Positions 1-6,528 of a stretch of 8,208 nucleotides of DNA are shown here, piece after piece. The stretch comes from Verrucomicrobiota bacterium (lineage in GTDB: Bacteria > Verrucomicrobiota > Verrucomicrobiia > Verrucomicrobiales > Verrucomicrobiaceae). Below the pieces are notes generated by a model, which worked only from the letters and a program-made list of their open reading frames with translations, did not search any database and had not been told where the DNA came from. The stretch is taken from positions 1 through 8,208 of the forward strand of contig JAIOQF010000201.1 in the NCBI GenBank assembly GCA_021413535.1. The letters are read 5' to 3'. Position numbers and translations under genes: made by a program. How positions within the stretch are numbered: position 1 is the first letter of the stretch; the number at the start of each line of letters is the position of its first letter.

Positions 1-1703
1 TCCAGGGTGAAGCGGATCGGCGGCGTGAGTTGGATGCCTTTGTCGGCACCGGCGCTGCGGAAGTTGGTGAGCTGTTTCGCACGGCAGGGATTGACCGGAA
101 GATCGTCAGTGCGCGGGTTCTCGCCGATGATCATGCCGTCGTAAACGTTTTCGCCGGGGCCGACGAATAGCTTGCCGCGGACTTGGATAGTGTCGAGGGC
201 GTAGGAAGTGGCTTCACCGGATTCGGTGCTGACCAAAGTGCCGGTGCTGCGGGTCGTCATGGGACCGGCGTGCGGGGCGTATTCCTTGAAGAGATGGCTG
301 TGGATGCCGTGACCGCTGGTGAGGTTCATCAGGTCGAACTCAAAGCCAATGAGGCCGCGGGTGGGCACGGTGGCGATGATGGTGGCTCCGTGGGTGTTGG
401 TTTTCATGTCGTCGATGCGGGCCTTGCGCTCGGCGAGGCTTTTCATGACGCCGCCCATGGATTCTGCGGGCACATCGACGTAGAGAGTTTCAAAGGGTTC
501 GCAGAGGACGTTGTTGATCCGCCGGGTGATGACCATGGGGCGGGAGATGACAACTTCAAAGCCTTCACGGCGCATTTGTTCGACGAGCACGGCGATCTGC
601 ATGGCGCCGCGAGCACTGACGTTAAAAATGCCGGACTTGTCGGTGTCGGCGATGGAGAGGCTGACGTTCATTTTGGCCTCGCGGTCGAGCCGGTCCTTGA
701 TTTTGCGCGAGGTGACGTGATCGCCTTCGCGACCGCCGAGCGGGCCGTCGTTGACGCCGAACTGCATGACAATGGTGGGAGGATCGATAGCGACGAAGGG
801 AAGCGCCTTGGCGTCGATGGCTCCGCCCACGGTCTGACCGATATCAACATCTTCAAAGCCGCTGATGCCGACGATGTCTCCAGCAATGCCGACGGCGCTG
901 TCGCTGCTGCCGCCGAGGCCGGTGTATTGGAATACCTTGGTAACTTTGACTGGCTTGGCGGCTTCGCCTTCAGTTTTGCCGAGGAGAAAAACGCGATCAC
1001 CGAGTTTCACGGAACCGCGAGTGACTTTTCCGATGGCGACGCGGCCGACATAATCATCCCAGTCGATGTTGGACACGAGCATCTCGAAGCAGCCTTCGGG
1101 TTCAGCGACGGGCGCGGGGATGTTGTTGACGATCTGCTGGAGCAGGAAGTCCATTTCATGATGTTCGCCGTCCACCTTGTCGCTGACCCATCCAGCACGG
1201 GCGCTGCCATAGATGAAGGGCGCGTTGAATTGTTCTTCGGTGGCTTCAAGTTCAAGGAAGAGTTCGAGCACAGCATCATGCACGCGCTGTGGTTCGATGT
1301 TGGGCCGGTCCATTTTGTTGAGCAGGACGATGGGCCGCAGTCCTTGAGCGAGAGCTTTTTTCAAGACGAAACGAGTTTGCGCCTGGGGGCCTTCGTAAGC
1401 GTCGACGACGAGCATGACGCCATCGACCATCTTCATGACGCGCTCCACTTCGCCGCCGAAGTCGGCGTGGCCGGGGGTGTCGACGATATTGATGATGTGA
1501 TCGTTCCAATGAACGGAAGTGTTCTTGGCCTTGATCGTGATGCCCTTTTCCCGTTCGAGATCCATGGAATCCATGGCGCGCTCGGCGATCTGCTGGTTCT
1601 CGCGGAAGTTGCCGCTGGCACGCAGGAGCGTGTCGACGAGTGTAGTTTTGCCATGGTCAACGTGGGCGATGATGGCGAGATTGCGGATATTCTTCGGAGA
1701 CAT
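1..1703 (-). CDS. typA: TypA/BipA translational GTPase, C-terminus cut by the window edge
   Basis: This is a ribosome-associated GTPase of the EF-G/EF-Tu superfamily, known from other bacteria to act in 50S assembly and in growth under stress or cold. The minus-strand frame is open from the ATG at 1703 to the window edge (567 complete codons). TypA is usually a little over 600 residues, so roughly 40 C-terminal residues and the stop lie outside. All G motifs are visible: the P-loop AHVDHGKTT (residues 13-21), the switch I stretch EREKGITI (50-57), DTPGHADF (75-82) and NKMD (129-132), followed by a GSAR-type G5. After the G domain come the beta-barrel domain, the EF-G-like alpha/beta domains and the TypA-specific C-terminal part (RGLIGFEFDLMN is visible). 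The chosen start gives the normal TypA N-terminus (MSPKNIRNLAIIAHVDHG). No Shine-Dalgarno sequence precedes it. It lies 132 bases downstream of the kinase gene, with a possible promoter of its own. The reading frame shows no damage. Confidence 0.97.
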   Translation of the reverse strand, partial: MSPKNIRNLAIIAHVDHGKTTLVDTLLRASGNFRENQQIAERAMDSMDLEREKGITIKAKNTSVHWNDHIINIVDTPGHADFGGEVERVMKMVDGVMLVVDAYEGPQAQTRFVLKKALAQGLRPIVLLNKMDRPNIEPQRVHDAVLELFLELEATEEQFNAPFIYGSARAGWVSDKVDGEHHEMDFLLQQIVNNIPAPVAEPEGCFEMLVSNIDWDDYVGRVAIGKVTRGSVKLGDRVFLLGKTEGEAAKPVKVTKVFQYTGLGGSSDSAVGIAGDIVGISGFEDVDIGQTVGGAIDAKALPFVAIDPPTIVMQFGVNDGPLGGREGDHVTSRKIKDRLDREAKMNVSLSIADTDKSGIFNVSARGAMQIAVLVEQMRREGFEVVISRPMVITRRINNVLCEPFETLYVDVPAESMGGVMKSLAERKARIDDMKTNTHGATIIATVPTRGLIGFEFDLMNLTSGHGIHSHLFKEYAPHAGPMTTRSTGTLVSTESGEATSYALDTIQVRGKLFVGPGENVYDGMIIGENPRTDDLPVNPCRAKQLTNFRSAGADKGIQLTPPIRFTL

Positions 1704-1748
1704 GGTGGATCGGGTTACTGGACGGTTGGTCGGCGCGAGGGGGCGGGC

Positions 1749-1776
1749 ATAATACGGAGGAATTCACCATAAGCAA
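1749..1776 (-). promoter_or_regulatory. Candidate sigma-70-like promoter for typA
   Basis: On the minus strand, TTGCTT (1776-1771) and TATTAT (1754-1749) are separated by 16 bases. The -10 box matches the TATAAT consensus at five of six positions, and the -35 box matches TTGACA at three of six. Transcription would begin near base 1742 and give a leader of about 40 bases before the typA ATG. This lies in the only intergenic spacer of more than about 50 bases in the window, which supports separate expression of typA. It was found by eye and the -35 match is weak. Confidence 0.4.
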
Positions 1777-1791
1777 GTGAAGTGAATGTCG

Positions 1792-1832
1792 CGGCGAGTT
1801 TGCCGTGTGACTGGGGGCGGCAATCGCCAGTC
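1792..1832 (-). other. Two tandem small hairpins just after the kinase stop codon
   Basis: In the minus-strand transcript a 6-bp stem, GACTGG paired with CCAGTC (1832-1809, 12-base loop, with an alternative inner GGC/GCC pairing), begins 3 bases after the kinase TAA. It is followed by a 4-bp stem, CGGC paired with GCCG (1805-1792, 6-base loop). No T-run follows either stem, so this is not a standard Rho-independent terminator. It could be a weak terminator, an mRNA 3'-end stabiliser or chance. Confidence 0.3.
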
Positions 1833-1835
1833 TGA

Positions 1836-4337
1836 TTAATTCCCGCCGGGGGTGATGGTCGCTTCCTTTACCCGCATCAATTGCGATCCGGCGGTGATCT
1901 CCACAGGCCGGATCCAGAGCCGGTAGAGTCCGGGCTTGGTGAAGCTGGCGCTGCCGATGGAAACTATTTTAAAATTTGCCGGGCCACCTGTGTTTTCGGC
2001 TGGTTTAACAAAGCTCTCTCTGCCGAAGGTGAGGTCGTATCGGCCAGGCGTGGATGAGTTCGACGAATAGACCAATTGCACTTCGCAGGCGCCGGGCTTG
2101 TCAATTTTCACGAGCCAACCGACATGGTCATCGAGTCCCAGCCAGTTTGTGATGGATCCATCGTTCACGGTCAGCGGACCGGGTGTGAGGATGGCCTGAT
2201 CTGCTGGGAGCGTGGTCATGGTGTCAGTGACGGGCACGACCTTGGAGAGAACCAGCGTGATGGCTTTTACAGCGGCGGCGGCCTCCGCTTTTTGGCGCGG
2301 GTCTTTGGCGCTGATGTCATTGAAAAAAGCCACTGCTGCGGGATCGGTCACCTTGGCCAGTGACGTGAGCACCTGGTTCTGGGTGCGCTTGGCATCAGTT
2401 GAATTGTAGGCGGTGATGAGTGCTTGGGCGATCTCGCTCTGGGGCACGTCTCCGGAAAGCTGGGCGAGATTGCCGAGGCTGGCGATGGCATTGAGCCGGT
2501 TGAATGTGTCTTTCTCTGTGCTCAACGTTTCCATCAACGCGGCGACCGGTTCTGCGGTGCGCCAGTCACCCAGCGCCAGCGCCGCGGCATAGCGCAGCTT
2601 GACGTTCGTGCTGTGGAGCGATTTGATGATGTCTGGCAGGGCGTTCTTGTTGCCGATGCGGCAGAGTGCCTTGATGAGCATGGCTTGTTCATCATCGCTG
2701 CCGGAGTTGGCGCGCAGGGCGTTCAAGACATCTGTTCCGCGTGCTGAGGGGTTGTTCTCGCTCAGGGCCGTGTTGACCAAGGCGGATTCGATGGCGCGGA
2801 GTTCGTCCGGTGATGCGCCCTTGGCCTTGTCGAGAAAAGCGGGATGATTCGAGGCGGAGCCGAGCCGGGCAAGCGCGGTCCAGATGGCAAGGCGTGTGCC
2901 TGGTTCCGGAGTATGACCGAGTTGTTCCAGGAGGGGATCAACACCTTCTTTGATGTCGCGCTGGGCGAGCGCGAGTGCGAGGTTCTTTTTACCCCACGCG
3001 GTTTTGACGCGAGCCATGCGACCGGCGATCAGGCTGTTGCTGCTGTCCACGTCCTGCAATCTTCCAAGGAGTTTTCCAGCTTCTTCACTGAGATTTTGTT
3101 GTTCGATAAAATCCAGCAGCAGGCGAACATCAGCCGCGGAGCCGACAGGTTTTTCCATCTGGGCGAGGGCGCTAAAGCGCGCGGCGCGGCGGGAAGCTCC
3201 GATGGCTTGGATGGCAATGACCAGTGCGATGATGCCGATGATCGTGACGGGCAGGCCGAGCGTGATCCATTTGGGCCACGGTTTTTTGTGACGCAGATGG
3301 CTCGGCGCCATGGCCGAGGCGATGTTGACCGGCCGGATGATGGGTTTAGGTGCGGGACGATGTCCGATGATTCCGGTGGTGACGCCCGGACGGTGAATGC
3401 CGGGGCGGCTCGCCCGTGGTGCGGAGGGGCGCACGATGGGACTGGTGGACGTGCCGGACTCGATGACGGGCTCGGCGTAAACCATTCCATCGGGCTGGAT
3501 CGCCTCGTTGGCTGGCAAATTTCCGGTTTGGAAAACATCGTATGCCAGCGCCGCAGCCGCCGGGCGGTGGTCTGGCAAACGGTTCATGAGCCACTCAACC
3601 CATTGACAAATGAACGGCGGCAAATCCGGCCGCATCTGCGCGAGTGGAATGAAGCTGTGATACAGATGACTGGCCATCACTTCGGGACCGGTTTCACCCT
3701 GAAAGGGATATTGCTGGGTCAGCGCGTAGTAATAAACACAGCCCAGCGAGTAAAGGTCAGTGCGCGCATCGAGGGGGGCGCGTTCGAACTGCTCTGGCGC
3801 CATGAAGAAAATGCTGCCCATGATGGCACCATCTTCGTCCATTTCCTGGACGGTTGGCTGGCTGGCGATTTTTGCCAGGCCGAAGTCGAGAATCTTGATC
3901 TGGAACTTGCCGCTGGGCAGCCAGATGACCATGAAATTCTGCGGCTTGATGTCGAGATGAATCATCTCGTGCGAGTGCGCGGCGACCAGTCCTTCGAGCG
4001 ACTGGGTGACCAGTTCCCGAAAATCATTTTCCGAGAGTGCGCCACGCTCGATGATGTTCTCGAGCGTTTCGCCCTTGAGCAACTCCATGATGATGTAAGC
4101 GCCTTCTTCATCGCGACCAACATCATAAATCGTGACGATATGCGGGTGCTGAAGCGCGGACAGATTCCGCGCCTCGTCCATCAACTGCTCCGCTTGCTGC
4201 TCCGCCTGTTCGGGTGATTCCGCACGGACTCGTTTGAGGGCGACTTCACGCCGCAGATTGCGGTCGTAGGCTTTGAAAACGGAACCGAGTCCGCCATCGG
4301 CGATTTTGCCGAGGACTTCGTAGCGGTTCTGGCTCAT
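1836..4337 (-). CDS. Membrane-anchored Ser/Thr protein kinase with HEAT-like repeats and a C-terminal beta-sandwich-like sensor domain
   Basis: This is an 833-residue Hanks-type (PknB-like) kinase. Residues 6-265 are the kinase domain: glycine-rich loop ADGGLGSV (13-20), ATP-binding VALK with Lys35, likely alphaC Glu55, catalytic loop HLDIKPQN (127-134; Asp129, Lys131, Asn134), DFG (151-153), MAPEQ (179-183), and the Asp194 and Arg258 landmarks. The HRD arginine is Leu128, so it is a non-RD kinase. Residues about 280-355 form a Pro/Arg-rich juxtamembrane linker. One transmembrane helix spans about 357-380. Residues about 385-695 are helical and repetitive, with HEAT-like units clearest at about 560-625. 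Residues about 715-830 are a beta-rich domain (GWLVKIDKPGACEVQLVY; GLYRLWIRP) resembling the carbohydrate-binding-like modules of PVC-group secreted enzymes. The expected topology is kinase in the cytoplasm and sensor outside. Basic residues flank both ends of the helix, so topology rests mainly on the kinase having to be cytoplasmic. The start gives a standard kinase N-terminus and lies 45 bases after the cyclophilin stop. The ligand and substrates are unknown. Confidence 0.95.
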   Translation of the reverse strand: MSQNRYEVLGKIADGGLGSVFKAYDRNLRREVALKRVRAESPEQAEQQAEQLMDEARNLSALQHPHIVTIYDVGRDEEGAYIIMELLKGETLENIIERGALSENDFRELVTQSLEGLVAAHSHEMIHLDIKPQNFMVIWLPSGKFQIKILDFGLAKIASQPTVQEMDEDGAIMGSIFFMAPEQFERAPLDARTDLYSLGCVYYYALTQQYPFQGETGPEVMASHLYHSFIPLAQMRPDLPPFICQWVEWLMNRLPDHRPAAAALAYDVFQTGNLPANEAIQPDGMVYAEPVIESGTSTSPIVRPSAPRASRPGIHRPGVTTGIIGHRPAPKPIIRPVNIASAMAPSHLRHKKPWPKWITLGLPVTIIGIIALVIAIQAIGASRRAARFSALAQMEKPVGSAADVRLLLDFIEQQNLSEEAGKLLGRLQDVDSSNSLIAGRMARVKTAWGKKNLALALAQRDIKEGVDPLLEQLGHTPEPGTRLAIWTALARLGSASNHPAFLDKAKGASPDELRAIESALVNTALSENNPSARGTDVLNALRANSGSDDEQAMLIKALCRIGNKNALPDIIKSLHSTNVKLRYAAALALGDWRTAEPVAALMETLSTEKDTFNRLNAIASLGNLAQLSGDVPQSEIAQALITAYNSTDAKRTQNQVLTSLAKVTDPAAVAFFNDISAKDPRQKAEAAAAVKAITLVLSKVVPVTDTMTTLPADQAILTPGPLTVNDGSITNWLGLDDHVGWLVKIDKPGACEVQLVYSSNSSTPGRYDLTFGRESFVKPAENTGGPANFKIVSIGSASFTKPGLYRLWIRPVEITAGSQLMRVKEATITPGGN

Positions 4338-4382
4338 GCGTGTCCGCCGGTTAGACTGGGCTGGGCTCGAAAACTCCGAGGA

Positions 4383-5189
4383 TTACCAGATGCGATCAAT
4401 GAAGCGTTCGAAGGGTCCCTTGAGCGCGTCGGGCTTGAAAGTGGTTTTATGTTTTCCAGTTGATGTATTGGTCATGGTGACCAGCGGTCCGGATTGCTCG
4501 ACGATTTTTATTTTCTTGATCTCAATGCGCACCACGGGGCAGTCATTGGAGTCGGTGACACTACGGGAGATTTTCTTCAGCAAGGGCATGCCGGAAACTA
4601 CTTCGCCGAAGACGGTGTATTGCCCATCGAGCGCGCTCATGTTTCCTAGAACGAAGTAAAACTGGGAGCCGTCGGACTTGCGATCGGGATTTACATTGTC
4701 ACCCCGGCGGGCCATGGCCACGGCACCGACGACATGGGGGCGCTTAAACTCACCTGGAATGGTGCGCTCTTGCGTGAGTCCCCAAGTCTCGCGTGCTTTG
4801 TCATCGCGGCTGGCGGAATCGCCCGTCTGCACGAGGTAGTCTTTAACGGCGCGGTGCACGGCCAGTCCGTTGTAGTATCCGCTTTCGACGTTCGAGCGGA
4901 AGTTTTCCACGGTCTTGGGGGCGGCATCTGGGAAGAGCTCGAACAACACATCGCCAGTTTCCCGGCCATACTTGAACTCGATTGCGGCCAGGAGATGTAC
5001 CTTCTGTTTCTCTTCGGCTTTTGCTTCCTTGGCGGCCTTGGCTGCTTCTGGATCCGCCGCGACAGTTTTCTTGGTGGTAGATTTCGCGGCGGATTTGCCT
5101 TTGAGGGCGTTGGATACTGACTGCTGGGCGTTAAGGCTGGCCTGGGTGCCCAGCGCGGCGCAGATTAGGAGGGAGTAGAAGAGCTTCAT
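4383..5189 (-). CDS. Secreted cyclophilin-type peptidyl-prolyl cis-trans isomerase
   Basis: This 268-residue protein should catalyse cis-trans isomerisation of Xaa-Pro bonds in exported proteins. Residues 1-21 look like a Sec signal peptide (Lys2, hydrophobic core, cleavage after SLNA before QQ). Residues about 28-65 are an Ala/Lys/Glu-rich, probably helical linker. Residues about 66-230 are the cyclophilin domain: DVLFELFPDAAPKTVENF (80-97), VHRAV with the catalytic-type Arg113, Gln121 in VQTGD, GSQFYFVLG with Gln176 (174-182), and LDGQYTVFGEV (188-198). Compared with human cyclophilin A numbering, Arg55, Gln63 and Gln111 are kept. Phe60 and Phe113 are Tyr (118, 178), Trp121 is Ala187 and His126 is Tyr192. 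The last 37 or so residues, rich in Thr, Lys and Phe, extend past the usual domain end. It sits 50 bases after the lipoprotein gene and 45 bases before the kinase gene, which suggests co-transcription. No Shine-Dalgarno sequence is seen; the start is set by the signal peptide. Confidence 0.93.
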   Translation of the reverse strand: MKLFYSLLICAALGTQASLNAQQSVSNALKGKSAAKSTTKKTVAADPEAAKAAKEAKAEEKQKVHLLAAIEFKYGRETGDVLFELFPDAAPKTVENFRSNVESGYYNGLAVHRAVKDYLVQTGDSASRDDKARETWGLTQERTIPGEFKRPHVVGAVAMARRGDNVNPDRKSDGSQFYFVLGNMSALDGQYTVFGEVVSGMPLLKKISRSVTDSNDCPVVRIEIKKIKIVEQSGPLVTMTNTSTGKHKTTFKPDALKGPFERFIDRIW

Positions 5190-5239
5190 GATTGGGAGAG
5201 TTGGTCGTTGATGCGGAGGCGGGAATATTGCCGATGCGC

Positions 5240-5584
5240 TTATTTCTTGAGAAGCTGTAGCTGATCGGTTGTGATGCTTGGCGGCGGCTCAAAAACAGGC
5301 GGCACTACGGGCTCAGTCTGCGGCAGCGGAACCGGAGCTGGCGAATTAATCTGGGCGGGCGCAGAACTCGTTGCCGGGGTCGCGTTATCAGTTCCAGCGG
5401 GGCGAAGCTGGCGGGAGCGATCCGGTTTCGGCGGAACGCCCCACTGCTTTTCCATCTCCGCCATTTGATCCACGGTAGGATTTTTCAAATGAGTTCCGCC
5501 ACTGCTGCCACCCGTGAAATCACAAGAAGCGAGCGTAATCGCGCTGAGCAAGGCGATGCCGAAAGAGGATGGATTAAACTTCAT
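5240..5584 (-). CDS. Small proline-rich putative lipoprotein of unknown function
   Basis: This 114-residue protein has a lipoprotein signal peptide: Lys2, a hydrophobic stretch (8-19) and the lipobox LASC (18-21), with Cys21 as the predicted lipidated residue. Residue +2 is Asp22; in Escherichia coli an Asp there keeps a lipoprotein in the inner membrane, although the rule may not hold in this phylum. A flexible Gly/Ser stretch (FTGGSSGG) follows, then a short probably structured part containing MEKQWGVPPKP (44-54). A Pro/Ala/Thr/Ser-rich, presumably disordered tail with PVPLPQ and FEPPPS completes it. I do not recognise a family. Its ATG overlaps the ygfZ stop by one base (TAATG), which suggests translational coupling and supports both the start and the reality of the gene. 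The next gene downstream is the secreted cyclophilin, so a role in the envelope is plausible but unproven. Confidence 0.8.
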   Translation of the reverse strand: MKFNPSSFGIALLSAITLASCDFTGGSSGGTHLKNPTVDQMAEMEKQWGVPPKPDRSRQLRPAGTDNATPATSSAPAQINSPAPVPLPQTEPVVPPVFEPPPSITTDQLQLLKK

Positions 5585-6528
5585 TACCCGGATATTTTGA
5601 CTTCAATGAGGATACTAGACTGGCCTTCTGGCGCAAGCAAAAGAGAATGCTCTTGCTCCAGACCCTGCCGGACATACGCAAGCCCGATCACTTGGTCAAG
5701 CACCGGATGCAAGCACCTGCTCGTGACTGCGCCAGCCTCTTTTAATCCTTCGGCAGATCGGACCCAGAGCGGCCATGATGCGCCCGGGGTTTCTGTCAGC
5801 AGCGTCTTTCCTGCGGGATCATGAACCTGAAACTTTACAAGTTTTCGTGGCATCCGCCCCGTGGTCTTGATGCGGGAGAGCACCTCCTGCCCGATGTAGC
5901 AGCCCTTCGAAAAATCCATCGCTCGCATTTCCAGGCCGGCTTCCTGCGGGAAGCTGGTGGCATTCAACTCCAGCGGCCAGCGGGGAATTCCGCTGCAGAT
6001 GCGCCAGACCTCGATCTCCCCGGCTGATAGATGCGGCAAAAGAATATCCGGCAGCGGTTCCGACTGGCGCAGCCAAAAATCATATCCTGCTGCTCCGAAG
6101 CGATCGCTCCGCACGATGCGACCACCTCCCGATGGAAAGGAGGCGAAATGTTGCGCGAGTTTGTCCGCCGCATCTCCCCATGCGTGAAGCAATTTCCATT
6201 CTCCGATTATGTCTTCAATGAGCACGTCATCGGATACGATGTATTTTTCCAGCCGGGCTGATAGTGACTCGCGCAATCCGGGTTCCGCATCCAAACAAAG
6301 CGCATCCCCCGGCGCGGCGTGAATAAACAGGTCACCCTCGATGCGCCCCTTCGCGTTGGTGACGCAAGCATAGAGCGCCTCGGCCGCAGTCGCCTTGCGC
6401 ACATCATTCGTGACCTGGCCGTTCAGATAGCGCACGCGGTCGGCTCCCGTCAGCAGCCACTTGGCGCGCACGGATAAATCTACTGCGGCTCCACCGCGTT
6501 CGATCTGCTGGAACAATTCCGAAGTCAT
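5584..6528 (-). CDS. ygfZ: YgfZ/GcvT-family folate-binding protein, Fe-S cluster maintenance
   Basis: This 314-residue cytoplasmic protein is of the YgfZ family (E. coli YgfZ has 326 residues). The family is related to the glycine-cleavage T-protein, binds tetrahydrofolate and supports assembly or repair of iron-sulfur enzymes such as MiaB. The diagnostic motif KGCYIGQE is at 208-215, with the conserved cysteine at 210. The N-terminal part has the expected LTGADRVRYLNGQVTND (26-42) and the VTNAKGRIEGDLFI segment (56-69). The C-terminal barrel includes IGLAYVRQGLE (281-291). The ATG overlaps the end of the upstream dehydrogenase gene in an ATGA junction, and the stop overlaps the lipoprotein start (TAATG), so it lies in the tightest part of the operon. 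The frame is intact and all family hallmarks are present. Confidence 0.95.
   Translation of the reverse strand: MTSELFQQIERGGAAVDLSVRAKWLLTGADRVRYLNGQVTNDVRKATAAEALYACVTNAKGRIEGDLFIHAAPGDALCLDAEPGLRESLSARLEKYIVSDDVLIEDIIGEWKLLHAWGDAADKLAQHFASFPSGGGRIVRSDRFGAAGYDFWLRQSEPLPDILLPHLSAGEIEVWRICSGIPRWPLELNATSFPQEAGLEMRAMDFSKGCYIGQEVLSRIKTTGRMPRKLVKFQVHDPAGKTLLTETPGASWPLWVRSAEGLKEAGAVTSRCLHPVLDQVIGLAYVRQGLEQEHSLLLAPEGQSSILIEVKISG

Noticed and set aside
183..1772. A 529-codon plus-strand open frame
   Set aside because: It lies wholly antisense to typA, whose minus-strand product carries every expected GTPase motif. The plus-strand product is Gly/Asp/Val-rich and lacks recognisable domains. It is a by-product of GC-rich codon use in the real gene.
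2844..4217. A 457-codon plus-strand open frame
   Set aside because: It is antisense to the kinase gene, whose product has a complete kinase domain. The plus-strand translation has no domain, signal or plausible composition.
4338..4382. A short hairpin (CTCGGA...TTCGAG) between the cyclophilin and kinase genes, as a terminator
   Set aside because: The stem is 6 bp including a G-T wobble, with a 3-base loop and no T-run after it. The 45-base gap is more consistent with an operon junction.
5148..5189. The cyclophilin as a lipoprotein through Cys10 (SLLIC)
   Set aside because: Ile at -1 does not fit a lipobox, and the cysteine is in the middle of the hydrophobic core. A signal peptidase I site after Ala21 is more likely.
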